A DNA stretch of 64,000 nucleotides from Psychrobacter pygoscelis (lineage in GTDB: Bacteria > Pseudomonadota > Gammaproteobacteria > Pseudomonadales > Moraxellaceae), in NCBI RefSeq assembly GCF_004335015.1, contig NZ_RQRU01000002.1, forward strand, positions 310,001-374,000, given 5' to 3'. Under the pieces are notes generated by a model that saw nothing but the letters and a program-made list of their open reading frames with translations, was not told the DNA's origin and made no database searches. Every line of letters starts with the position of its first letter. Position 1 is the stretch's first letter. This document shows positions 46,518 to 54,399 of this stretch, one piece after another. The position numbers and the translations under genes were made by a program.

Positions 46518-46573
46518 ACTCTACCCCTTACTATCAATATCATTAACATTACTTGTAGGCTACTTAGCCACGA

Positions 46574-47053
46574 TTAAGCAGTGACTTCACCCATCTGACT
46601 TTGAAGGTAATTGGGCAGACCGATCATCTCAATTAGGCGCAGCTGCTGCTCGAGCCAATGTGCATGATCTTCTTCCGTATCTTCAAGCTGAGCGACCAAC
46701 ATATCACGGGTCACATAGTCGTGTTCTTGCTCACAAATGGCGATACCCTGCTTGAGATGCTTTTGCACATCATATTCAAGGTTTAAATCTGACTGCAACA
46801 TCTCTGGTACGGTAGTACCGATATTGATGTCATTAACAGTCATATTTGGCTTGCCACCGAGCATCATTATCCGGCGGATAATAGCCTGAGCATGGAGAGT
46901 CTCATCTTCCATTTCATGATGGATACGGTCATACAGCTTGCCGTAATGCCACTCAGCATACATCTCAGAATGGATGAAATACTGATCGCGAGCAGCAAGC
47001 TCACCGCCAAGAAGGAAATTTAAGTAATCAATAACTTGTTGGCTGCCTTTCAT
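46574..47053 (-). CDS. Bacterioferritin subunit with ferroxidase site but no heme Met
   Basis: About 159 residues from the ATG at 47053, chosen because AGGAG lies 5 bases upstream and the family N-terminus is MKGxxxVIxYLN; a longer start further upstream is unlikely. Ferroxidase ligands are present: Glu18, Glu51 and His54 in the EMEDETLH stretch, Glu about 93, and Glu127/His130 in TEEDHAHW. Residue 52 is Thr, not the heme-ligand Met. Paired with the downstream subunit, it would make a hetero-oligomer that oxidises and stores iron. Confidence 0.9.
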   Translation of the reverse strand: MKGSQQVIDYLNFLLGGELAARDQYFIHSEMYAEWHYGKLYDRIHHEMEDETLHAQAIIRRIMMLGGKPNMTVNDINIGTTVPEMLQSDLNLEYDVQKHLKQGIAICEQEHDYVTRDMLVAQLEDTEEDHAHWLEQQLRLIEMIGLPNYLQSQMGEVTA

Positions 47054-47353
47054 GGTAGCTCCTATCAATAAGAATGGTAAATACAATAACAATTTGTAGG
47101 CATGATGGTATCACACACCTGATAAGACACCAGTGTTATTTAGAACTGGGAATGGAGGTAGAATCGCAAATGCGAATTGATTAGATTTATAACAGAATAA
47201 ACTATAGATTGAGCCATTAACTAGAATAATTAATTGGCTAAAAAAAAGTGACAAGCTGAGTGTTTACAAGGGTATTTATTTGTCGATCGTTAAAGAACAC
47301 CACTAAAGTCAAATCTATTACTTATTAATTCAACTTAATAAAGATGTTTAAGC

Positions 47354-47393
47354 AAAATCAAAAAAGAGAGCATTGCGCGCTATTTTTGATTTT
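47354..47393 (-). terminator. Terminator of bfd
   Basis: AAAATCAAAAA (from 47354) pairs with TTTTTGATTTT (ending 47393), with a short GC-richer part inside. It is just beyond the bfd stop and gives U's on the minus strand. Confidence 0.65.
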
Positions 47394-47401
47394 ACTGAGC
47401 G

Positions 47402-47611
47402 TTATACCGCATAGGCCAATTGTTCGATTAGAGCAGTGTCGGCCATCATCGTATGATGCTCATCTAGATAGTCATTAACCATCGGCTCACAGCATCCACA
47501 GCAGGTGGCAACATCAAGCGTATTTTTTAACCCATCTAGCGTATCGACACCCGAGGCTATAGCGGCTTTAATTTGCTTTTCTTTGACATCGTTACAGATA
47601 CAGACGTACAT
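47402..47611 (-). CDS. bfd: Bacterioferritin-associated ferredoxin
   Basis: A ~69-residue [2Fe-2S] protein that delivers electrons to bacterioferritin heme to release stored iron. The start at 47611 gives the family N-terminus MYVCICNDV and has AGGAG 7 bases upstream. Four Cys are in the pattern CxC ... CCGCC (VATCCGCCEPMV), as in Bfd. The iron-storage subunit genes are the next genes on this strand. Confidence 0.93.
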   Translation of the reverse strand: MYVCICNDVKEKQIKAAIASGVDTLDGLKNTLDVATCCGCCEPMVNDYLDEHHTMMADTALIEQLAYAV

Positions 47612-47801
47612 TTTATTGCTCCTGAACATCAGCTAATCGATAAATACTGCTGTGAGATGGTATTGCGACTGCTGAGCCTCTTAGCCATCAATAGCGCTTG
47701 CTAGCAGGTATCGACTTTATAGACCTATACTAAAATTGATTAGACCTTACTGACATGGTTGCTAGTAAAACCACTAGTAATTTCATAGTGTAGTATACAT
47801 A

Positions 47802-47824
47802 GTAACGATAATTGTTATTATTTA
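47802..47824. promoter_or_regulatory. Fur-box-like site upstream of bfd
   Basis: GTAACGATAATTGTTATTATTTA resembles the GATAATnATTATC-type Fur operator in half-sites GATAAT and ATTATT. It sits about 190 bp before bfd, a gene commonly repressed by Fur. The match is imperfect. Confidence 0.35.
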
Positions 47825-47998
47825 CAACTGCCTTTAATCAGTTTTTATGGCTTACTATTAGAAATAATTTTACTTATAAGTAACTTTGTATCTAGGTGTA
47901 AGTTTAGGCCAATCAACTGAAAAAAGAACTCTTGATAAGTCGCTGCTATTAAGCAGTTATTAAAAGCAGCAACTCATCCGTATAAGTTGCTTTGTTAA

Positions 47999-48139
47999 AA
48001 CTACAGTTAGCGCTATTTAAAACTGACATATAAAAGAGTCGCTGGTATAAATTTGTTGGCTAGAAGTCATGAGGTGACTGGGACTAGCGTAAATTTATTC
48101 CAGCGCCTTTGTGTCAAAGCTAAGATGGATTGACCATAT
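47999..48139. repeat. Palindromic repeat, family 2 copy A
   Basis: About 141 bp. Matches 53213-53351 in the opposite orientation, including AACTACAGTTA, TATAAAAGAGTC, CTGGTATAAATTT, TGGCTAGA and GGATTGAC. Left and right halves are also partly complementary to each other (GTCGCTGGTATAAATTT with TTTATTCCAGCGCC). No coding capacity. Confidence 0.7.
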
Positions 48140-48483
48140 TACACTACAAGCATTACTAACTTACCAGTAATACTTTTTAGTACTCAATATCTTTGGTTAC
48201 ATAAAAGGTATAGTGCGGGTCGCTATCGTTACCCTAATTAGACTGAGTGATGCCAAAGACAGAGTTAATTTTACATTGTAGTTACATAACGAACAAAGGT
48301 TTACTAAAATATCCATATCAAGCAAACCTTTCAATGTTATCTTAGAGGCCTTCAAACACGCTCACAAAATGATAGTTCAGCGTAACCTAGCGACAAGCTA
48401 GCGGTTCATTTTATTGTGACGATTTGATCATACTAATAAAATTTTGATAGATAACGTTAATTTATCCCTTATAGGAGTTTGCT

Positions 48484-48639
48484 ATGTTTAAGTGGGCTAT
48501 TATTTTTGCTGTTATTGCGCTAATTGCTAGCTTTCTTGGTTTTGGTGGTGTCGCAGGGCTAAGTGAAAACTTTGCTTATATTTTCTTAGTTATCGCTGTG
48601 ATTCTATTTATTGTTGGGTTTATTTCGCGTAGAACCTAA
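48484..48639 (+). CDS. DUF1328 (YtjA-like) small membrane protein
   Basis: A 51-residue protein with two hydrophobic helices separated by a Gly-rich turn ([17 protein letters not shown]). This is the DUF1328/YtjA family form, with family-typical length. AGGAG lies 7 bases before the ATG. It stands alone with a terminator immediately after. Stress-linked membrane proteins of this family have no settled role. Confidence 0.8.
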   Translation: MFKWAIIFAVIALIASFLGFGGVAGLSENFAYIFLVIAVILFIVGFISRRT

Positions 48640-49024
48640 TAGAATCTGAGTGTTGCTGACTGGTTTTAACAATTTAGATTTAAAGCATATCTCATACCAA
48701 TGAAGTCATGAGCAAATTCTAATTACATGAGAAAGGCATCTTATTGATGCCTTTTTTATTGACTGTTGTTTTATACCGCCCTATCTTTTACAAATAGTTT
48801 TTTAAGAGCGCTTTTTTATGTTAATGCTAAACTGTATTGCAGCAGCTATAAAACCGGCACATAGCATCGCTATACAAGACAAGTAACGGGGAAAATTCGT
48901 TAGCCATCAGTCATAGAAAGCTCAAATCTCAACAAATCACCCCCTTTGTTCTGTAGCGAATCGAAAAAGTTATTAGTATCCTTTGAGCAGACACTAGCAA
49001 CTTAATAGGAGATGTAAGCAAATT
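48640..49024. other. Spacer between DUF1328 and metallophosphatase genes
   Basis: Apart from the terminator at 48732-48757, no feature is recognised. Confidence 0.4.
48732..48757 (+). terminator. Terminator of the DUF1328 gene
   Basis: AAAGGCATC (48732-48740) pairs with GATGCCTTT (48746-48754), loop TTATT, then T's. Confidence 0.85.
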
Positions 49025-50011
49025 ATGATTTATGATGTCATTGGCGACATTCATGGCAATGCAGACAAACTCAAAAGCTTGCTAGCCAAGTTAGGATATA
49101 CGCTAACTACTCAACCAAAAACTGGCACGACTTATTTTGCCCCACCTGCTGGTCACCGAGCCATGTTCATCGGCGATCTGATTGATCGCGGTACACAAGA
49201 GGTCGAGACGCTGAATATCGTCTTTGCTATGATCGATGCAGGCGTCGCTGATGCTGTGATGGGCAATCATGAATACAATGCTTTGGCCTATGCCACCTTG
49301 GACGAGTCCGCCGCAGATGGTAGCTATTTGCGCGAGCATAATACGACGCATTATCGTCAGCATCAGCAGTTTTTGGAGGAAGTACCGTTTGGCTCAGCAG
49401 CTCATCGATATTGGCTATCGCGACTTTACGAGCTACCACTTTGGCTTGAGACCGATCACGCCTGCTTTGTCCATGCTTGCTGGCATCAAGATAAAATGCA
49501 GGTGCTACAGCCGCTATTGACTAAGGATAACTGCCTAACACCTGAGGCTCTCCAGCGCACAGGACAAAAAGACTCTGCGGAATATGATGCGCTAGAGCGG
49601 GTCCTAAAAGGCGTCGAGATGCCTCTGCCCGATGGGCTGACATTTACCGATAAGGATGGCGCCGTCAGAAGCCGTGTTCGGGTGCAGTGGTGGCTGGATG
49701 TCTTAAATGGTAGGCATATCGTCGATATTGCCCGTGCGCCATCATCAGACTTATTGCAACTGCCAGCTGATGCTATCGCTAAAGAGATAGATTTTACTTT
49801 GCAGACTGACAAGCCCGTATTCATTGGTCATTATTGGTTAACGGGTAAGCCCGCGCCACTGAGTAAGCAAGTCGTTTGTACTGACTATTCTGCAGCAGGG
49901 AGTGGTTATTTAACCGCCTATCAGCTTGATACGAATAACCCCCTACCCTTATCCGCTGATAATTTTGTCCAGTACATCCATGACAATACTAACAACAATG
50001 TCTCCTATTAA
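49025..50011 (+). CDS. Calcineurin-like metallophosphatase
   Basis: A 328-residue phosphoesterase of the PrpA/ApaH-like branch. Metal motifs are in order: GDIHGN, GDLIDRG, GNHEYNA, a His in FVHACWH, and GHYW near the end. The intervening ~130 residues (LPLWLETDHACFVHACWHQ ... VRVQWWLDVL) are specific to this group. Substrate unknown; protein phosphatase or diadenosine-polyphosphatase activity is typical. There is no signal peptide. It precedes purE but is separated by about 120 bp. Confidence 0.85.
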   Translation: MIYDVIGDIHGNADKLKSLLAKLGYTLTTQPKTGTTYFAPPAGHRAMFIGDLIDRGTQEVETLNIVFAMIDAGVADAVMGNHEYNALAYATLDESAADGSYLREHNTTHYRQHQQFLEEVPFGSAAHRYWLSRLYELPLWLETDHACFVHACWHQDKMQVLQPLLTKDNCLTPEALQRTGQKDSAEYDALERVLKGVEMPLPDGLTFTDKDGAVRSRVRVQWWLDVLNGRHIVDIARAPSSDLLQLPADAIAKEIDFTLQTDKPVFIGHYWLTGKPAPLSKQVVCTDYSAAGSGYLTAYQLDTNNPLPLSADNFVQYIHDNTNNNVSY

Positions 50012-50130
50012 TAACAGCAGCTCCTAGTATTGACGGTTACTAATTGTTTGGTAAGTGCTCACCAATCACATTGTTGCTTTTTATCCCAGAGTTTTTTTTG
50101 TATGATGAACCATTTTAAGGATTTTATACT

Positions 50131-50667
50131 ATGTCGCAAGCTGCTTCCCCTGCCCCAATAGCCTCTCCTGCTGGCAATGCCAAAGTGGGTATTATCATGG
50201 GTTCTCAGTCTGACTGGGCGACGATGAGCCTAGCCGCACAACTACTCGCTGACTTTGATATCGCCTTTGAATGTGAGGTAGTCTCTGCCCATCGAACGCC
50301 TGACAAGCTATTTGACTATGCTAAATCGGCACAAGGTCGTGGCCTACAAGTTATCATTGCTGGTGCTGGCGGCGCGGCGCATTTGCCTGGAATGTGCGCC
50401 AGTCAGACGCCCCTTCCTGTGCTTGGCGTCCCTGTAAAGTCCTCAACGCTAAGTGGTTGGGACAGTTTACTCTCTATTGTCCAAATGCCTAAAGGCGTGG
50501 CGGTAGGAACACTGGCTATTGGTTCATCCGGTGCTTTTAATGCTGCCCTACTCGCGATCCAGATCCTTGCACTTCACGATTCACAGCTTGCAAAAAAGCT
50601 TGAAATATTTCGTCAAGACCAAACAGACACAGTCTTAGCTAGCCCCACACCCGGAAGCATCAATTAA
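50131..50667 (+). CDS. purE: 5-(Carboxyamino)imidazole ribonucleotide mutase
   Basis: A 178-residue N5-CAIR mutase, the purine step after PurK. Motifs: [41 protein letters not shown] and [19 protein letters not shown] precedes the ATG. The N-terminal ~20 residues (Ala/Pro/Ser-rich) extend beyond the usual start. purK follows 442 bp later across two palindromic repeats, instead of overlapping as in E. coli. Confidence 0.95.
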   Translation: MSQAASPAPIASPAGNAKVGIIMGSQSDWATMSLAAQLLADFDIAFECEVVSAHRTPDKLFDYAKSAQGRGLQVIIAGAGGAAHLPGMCASQTPLPVLGVPVKSSTLSGWDSLLSIVQMPKGVAVGTLAIGSSGAFNAALLAIQILALHDSQLAKKLEIFRQDQTDTVLASPTPGSIN

Positions 50668-50730
50668 TGATGTTATACGCTGCACGAATAAGCAGCTAGA
50701 GTACAGTGAACTCAATCTAAAAAGCGTTCA

Positions 50731-50812
50731 GTGCTACTGCTACTGGGATGAATTTGTTGTGGCCTCTATCAGGTTGCTCGCAGCACGTTAAAGATACTGA
50801 TACCAGTATCGC
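50731..50812. repeat. Palindromic repeat, family 3 copy B
   Basis: Shares TACTGGGATGAATTT, GGCCTCTATCAGG and GCTCGCAGCA with 45741-45818. TACTGGG is complementary to TACCAGTA at its right end. Confidence 0.5.
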
Positions 50813-50841
50813 GCTTGACCTTCTTTGTTTTGACCTGATTT

Positions 50842-50960
50842 GTATCGTCAAACCTATTTATAACTGGTCCGTCTCGAGCCTCTGATATAAAGTAGCCAGC
50901 TAGAAGTCACATGACTCAGGCAGTGGCAAACTTATATCAGGGGGCCTGTGCCCAATCTTG
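50842..50960. repeat. Diverged family 2 palindromic repeat in the purE-purK spacer
   Basis: CTGATATAAAGT pairs imperfectly with ACTTATATCAG (50881-50940), and AGCCAGCTAGAAGTCA resembles the family 2 copies. Much less conserved than the others. Confidence 0.35.
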
Positions 50961-51109
50961 AGTGTGTTGACGCTCTCTTTTTAAGAGACAATTGCCATAT
51001 AAGGTAAAAACCCTCTGGCTCTATTTATGGTCAATCTTTGTTATAATTTCGCTAGGTGCTTTGGCACCTTTTTTAATTTTCATTTCCATTTGTTTGTTAA
51101 GAGCCTGCC

Positions 51110-52309
51110 ATGACTAATGCCAACGCCTACCCTGCTAGCCAGTCTATTCGCACTATCGGTATCTTAGGAGGCGGTCAACTCGGGATGATGCTCGCTGAGG
51201 CCGCCCTACCTTTAGGTTATCGCTGCATCTTTTTGGAAGATACGCCTGACTGCCCCGCCTCCTTATATGGCAAAGTCTATAGTACTCAACAGCTCGATGA
51301 CTTTATCTCTGCTGCCGATGTCTTTACCTTAGAGTTTGAAAACACCCCAGTCGAGACCGTAGAACATCTAACAAAGTTGTCTAATGAAGGTAATAAGCAG
51401 GGTATGTTCCCACCCGTACAAGCATTAGCCGTGGCACAAGACCGCTTAAAAGAAAAGGCTTTGTTTAACGAATTAGACATCGCCACCGTACCTTTTTTAG
51501 CGGTTTCTTCAAAAGATGAGCTAAAAGACGCTTGTGCTCAATTAGGATTACCACTGGTACTCAAGACCAGTCGTGGCGGCTATGACGGCAAGGGGCAATT
51601 TGTACTTAAATCTACGTCTGATATCGATGCGGCTTGGGCTGATCTTGGCGGCGCAGTAACGGGTGACAATGACTTGGTCCCACACCCAGCACCGCTTATC
51701 GCTGAAGGCTTTATTCACTTTAGCCGTGAGGTCTCTATCATTGCTGGCCGCGCTCAAGACGGCACGGTCCGCTGCTATGACTTGGTAGAGAATCATCACC
51801 ACCATGGTATTTTAGCCAAGACGCAAGCCCCAGCTGTCGGCGCAAGCCATCTATTGGCTACCGCCAAAGACGCTATCAGTACGCTAATGGCCCATCTGGA
51901 TTATGTGGGGATCATGGCGCTAGAATTGTTTGTAAGTAAGGATGATGATGGTAAAGAGACCATACTGGCTAATGAAATTGCCCCGCGTGTGCACAATTCA
52001 GGTCATTGGAGTATCGAGGGCGCAGTCACCAGTCAATTTGAGAATCATATCCGCGCTGTCGTAGGACTCCCCCTAGGTGATACTGACAATGTTCATCCTT
52101 CGGTAATGATTAATATCTTGGGTCAATATCCTAATGTCGCAGATACCCTTGCTATCGATGGTACTCATTATCACAGTTACCACAAAGAAGAGCGTGCTGA
52201 CCGTAAGATTGGGCACATTACCCTGATGCCGCCGGATGTGGCGGACTTAGACAAGGCCTTATCAGCACTGGTTAAAGTGCTCCCCAATAAAGTTGGCCTC
52301 GATAAGTAA
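51110..52309 (+). CDS. purK: 5-(Carboxyamino)imidazole ribonucleotide synthase
   Basis: A 399-residue ATP-grasp enzyme that converts AIR, bicarbonate and ATP to N5-CAIR in purine synthesis. Family landmarks: TIGILGGGQLGMMLAEAA, VKTFTLEFENTP-type motif (VFTLEFENTPVETVE), PLVLKTSRGGYDGKGQF, FSREVSIIAGR, NEIAPRVHNSGHW and QFENHIRAVVGLPLG. The start has an imperfect ribosome site (AAGAG). It follows purE on the same strand. Confidence 0.95.
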   Translation: MTNANAYPASQSIRTIGILGGGQLGMMLAEAALPLGYRCIFLEDTPDCPASLYGKVYSTQQLDDFISAADVFTLEFENTPVETVEHLTKLSNEGNKQGMFPPVQALAVAQDRLKEKALFNELDIATVPFLAVSSKDELKDACAQLGLPLVLKTSRGGYDGKGQFVLKSTSDIDAAWADLGGAVTGDNDLVPHPAPLIAEGFIHFSREVSIIAGRAQDGTVRCYDLVENHHHHGILAKTQAPAVGASHLLATAKDAISTLMAHLDYVGIMALELFVSKDDDGKETILANEIAPRVHNSGHWSIEGAVTSQFENHIRAVVGLPLGDTDNVHPSVMINILGQYPNVADTLAIDGTHYHSYHKEERADRKIGHITLMPPDVADLDKALSALVKVLPNKVGLDK

Positions 52310-52331
52310 CTGGCGTTTATTTTGCCGCATT

Positions 52332-52356
52332 TTCTCCCTTTCTTATTTAGGGAGAA
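52332..52356 (+). terminator. Hairpin after purK
   Basis: TTCTCCCT pairs with AGGGAGAA around a 9-base loop. There is no T run, so termination is uncertain. Confidence 0.35.
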
Positions 52357-52438
52357 GGTTGGAGGGCGATTTAGACCAAGAAAGAGCATCAATTTTAGCA
52401 CCAATCACTTTAGCTATTAACAACCTGATGAGGATGCA

Positions 52439-52888
52439 ATGAAAATTTGGATAGATGCCGATGCTTGCCCCTTAGTGGTCAAAGAGTTGGTGATTAAGAC
52501 GGCCCTGCGCACGCAGACGCCAGCTATCTTTGTCGCTAATCAGCCTATTAAGGTTCGTAAATCGCCGCTCATTAGCATGGTCGTCGTCTCATCAGGCTTT
52601 GATATCGCTGATGATTATATTGCTGACAATGTCGAAGAAGGTGACTTAGTTATCACCAGCGATATCCCTCTTGCTAATGATGTGCTCGACAATGGTGGTC
52701 AAGTCATGACCCCGCACGGTGTCATTTATGACAAGAACAACATCAAGCAAAAGCTCAATGGCCGCGACTTTATGGATATGATGCGCGGCACTGGGGCGAT
52801 AGACCTCACGCAAATGGCAGGGCAAAAGCCGTATAGCGACAAAGATAAAAAGACCTTTGCCGATGGGCTTAATCGCTTGGTGCGATGA
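52439..52888 (+). CDS. yaiI: UPF0178 (YaiI-like, DUF188) protein
   Basis: A 149-residue PIN-like nuclease-fold protein. Signatures: IWIDADACPLVVKELVIKTA, VEEGDLVITSDIPLAND and a C-terminal KKTFADGLNRLV. Widely conserved, function undetermined. Ribosome site GAGGATG is just upstream. Terminator at 53043-53073. Confidence 0.88.
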   Translation: MKIWIDADACPLVVKELVIKTALRTQTPAIFVANQPIKVRKSPLISMVVVSSGFDIADDYIADNVEEGDLVITSDIPLANDVLDNGGQVMTPHGVIYDKNNIKQKLNGRDFMDMMRGTGAIDLTQMAGQKPYSDKDKKTFADGLNRLVR

Positions 52889-53042
52889 TGGATACTTTGT
52901 GAAGCCGCCATACAGTTGGGGGCTAATCGCCTAAACGAATTCTTGATACCTCCCATTACGCCTAGAGTTAATATGACTGCCGTTTAATATTTTTTAATTT
53001 CTACGTGCCTTTAATCTAGGCGCTCCTAATCAAACCCTCATC

Positions 53043-53073
53043 ACCTCAGTCCTTAAAAGTCTGAGGTTTTTTT
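53043..53073 (+). terminator. Terminator of the YaiI-like gene
   Basis: ACCTCAG (53043-53049) pairs with CTGAGGT (53061-53067), followed by a T run. Confidence 0.7.
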
Positions 53074-53212
53074 ATCTATAACGTTTACCTTATGCCGTCT
53101 AGGACGCCTCCTTCTCTTCTCAACTTGTAGCTGATTAACTTGCTCCTGCCTAAGTTAGCTTCCCAATTCCAACACGATTAATCGAATTTCAATCTTATTA
53201 AGTAAAACATAA

Positions 53213-53351
53213 ATATAGTCAATCCATTTTATATCTGACAAAAGTCGCTGGTATAAATTTCCGCCCACTTCAGTCATCTCATGACTCTAGCCAATAAATT
53301 TATACCAACGACTCTTTTACGTATCAGTTTTAAATTGGATTAACTGTAGTT
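53213..53351. repeat. Palindromic repeat, family 2 copy B (inverted)
   Basis: About 139 bp. Its reverse complement matches 47999-48139 along most of its length. It lies directly upstream of the bufferin promoter region. Confidence 0.7.
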
Positions 53352-53409
53352 AAATTTATCTTTAAATATCAATAACTTAAAATTTATTTATATAAAAAAT
53401 AAAATTAAT

Positions 53410-53438
53410 TGTAAGAAATCAGCCGTTTGCTACGACTA
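53410..53438 (+). promoter_or_regulatory. Possible ECF-type promoter of the bufferin operon
   Basis: TGTAAG (53410-53415) and CGACTA (53433-53438) are 17 bp apart, a pattern like ECF promoters (TGTAAN / CGNCTA). The operon ends with an ECF sigma gene. A start would lie about 53445, leaving a ~90-base leader. Speculative. Confidence 0.3.
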
Positions 53439-53439
53439 A

Positions 53440-53515
53440 GGGGTAATAGCTCGATAGCTAAATCAGATACTGAGTAACTTCAGTAGTGTGACGAGGTGGA
53501 GAGCTATCAACCCTC
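53440..53515 (+). promoter_or_regulatory. Structured leader of the bufferin operon with alternative pairings
   Basis: ATAGCTC (53446-53452) and GATAGCT (53453-53459) are neighbours that can both pair with AGCTATC (53502-53508), so two stems exclude each other. ACTGA/TCAGT (53469-53484) forms a separate inner hairpin. GGG (53441-53443) can add pairs with CCC (53511-53513). Pairing is seen; a switch role is inferred. Confidence 0.35.
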
Positions 53516-53536
53516 ACTTTTAAAATGGACGACATT

Positions 53537-53812
53537 ATGAATAAGACTTCGATGATTACCAGTTTAGCCCTAGGCTCTTTAGTAGCAATGGGTAGCGCGC
53601 ATGCCGCCGATAGCAACCCATTTGGGGCTAAGACAATGAGCAGTGCCTATCAAAACTCAACCAAAGCCAAAGAGGGCAAATGCGGTGAAGGCAAATGCGG
53701 TAGTAGCGCTAAAAAAGTCGTGAAAAAAGCAGATGGTAAATGCGGCGGCAGTGCCAAAAAAGTCGTAAAAAAAGCCGAAGGCAAGTGCGGCGAAGGTAAA
53801 TGTGGCGGCTAG
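53537..53812 (+). CDS. Bufferin-like RiPP precursor with EGKCG-type motifs (signal-peptide form)
   Basis: About 91 residues from the ATG at 53537 (an upstream in-frame ATG at 53525 adds four residues). The signal peptide (ITSLALGSLVAMGSAHA, cleavage at AHA-AD) exports it. The mature part starts with NPFGAKTMSSAYQNSTKAK and then Lys-rich repeats with five Cys: EGKCGEGKCG, DGKCGG, EGKCGEGKCG. SAKKVVKKA occurs twice. EGKCG motifs are the sites that DUF692 enzymes modify into thiooxazole-type groups in known bufferins. It is first in the operon. Copper binding is inference. Confidence 0.82.
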   Translation: MNKTSMITSLALGSLVAMGSAHAADSNPFGAKTMSSAYQNSTKAKEGKCGEGKCGSSAKKVVKKADGKCGGSAKKVVKKAEGKCGEGKCGG

Positions 53813-53876
53813 TCAGTAATATTTTTTAATCCCTATTTATACCGTTACTAATAAATCAATCTCCTTATCAACATAG

Positions 53877-53933
53877 GGGGTTGACCATACTAATAAAAAG
53901 CGACGATGACCTTACATCGAGCTAACCCCTTTT
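53877..53933 (+). promoter_or_regulatory. Foldable spacer between the two precursor genes
   Basis: GGGGTT (53877-53882) can pair with AACCCC (53924-53929), which is followed by TTTT, enclosing a CGATG/CATCG stem (53904-53919). This looks like an attenuator or processing site just before the second gene's GGAG ribosome site. Confidence 0.4.
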
Positions 53934-53943
53934 GGAGCTTCAC

Positions 53944-54300
53944 ATGAAAAAATCTACCGTACTTGCTAGCCTTGCCCTTGGTTCTTTAGTGACATTGAGC
54001 GGCTGCGCCACCAACAACCCATTCTCAGCTGAGCCGATGCAAGATGGCTATCAAAACAGCAGCAAAGTCAAAGAAGGCAGCTGTGCTGGCAATATGGACA
54101 AAAAAGCTGACGGCTCTTGTGCCGGTCATGCTACCGATATGGACAAGAAAGCCGACGGCAAATGCGGTGAAGGTAAGTGCGGCGCTGATGGCAAAAAGAT
54201 GGATAAAAAAGCAGATGGCTCATGTGCTGGCCATGCCACTGCTATGGACAAAAAGGCTGACGGTAAATGTGGTGAAGCCAAGTGCGGCGCTACCAAGTAA
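53944..54300 (+). CDS. Bufferin-like RiPP precursor, lipoprotein form with two motif classes
   Basis: About 118 residues from the ATG at 53944 (GGAG 6 bases upstream). The signal ends in a lipobox (LSGC, Cys21), so this copy is predicted lipid-anchored. It shares SLALGSLV and NPF.A..M...YQNS.K.KEG with the first precursor, showing duplication. The mature part has seven further Cys: EGSCAG, DGSCAG, DGKCG, EGKCG, DGSCAG, DGKCG, EAKCG, separated by MDKKA spacers. The SCAG motifs are not in the first precursor. Function in metal handling is inferred. Confidence 0.8.
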   Translation: MKKSTVLASLALGSLVTLSGCATNNPFSAEPMQDGYQNSSKVKEGSCAGNMDKKADGSCAGHATDMDKKADGKCGEGKCGADGKKMDKKADGSCAGHATAMDKKADGKCGEAKCGATK

Positions 54301-54399
54301 CTTGCTACTCTGTAACTTGCTACTAGATAACCTAGTTAACCAAACTTCTAGCGTCTCGCCCATCTCTGACTTAAGCGCGCTAAGCTACTAAGGATAATT

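Noticed and set aside
47054..47092. Longer start for the ferroxidase-type bacterioferritin
   Set aside because: It would add a hydrophobic leader absent from the family. The ATG at 47053 has an AGGAG site and the conserved N-terminus.
47999..53351. Repeats as a CRISPR array or insertion sequence
   Set aside because: Copies are kilobases apart, lack regular spacers and contain no transposase frame.
53525..53536. ATG at 53525 as start of the first precursor
   Set aside because: It adds four charged residues ahead of a normal signal peptide and has no ribosome site. The ATG at 53537 fits better.
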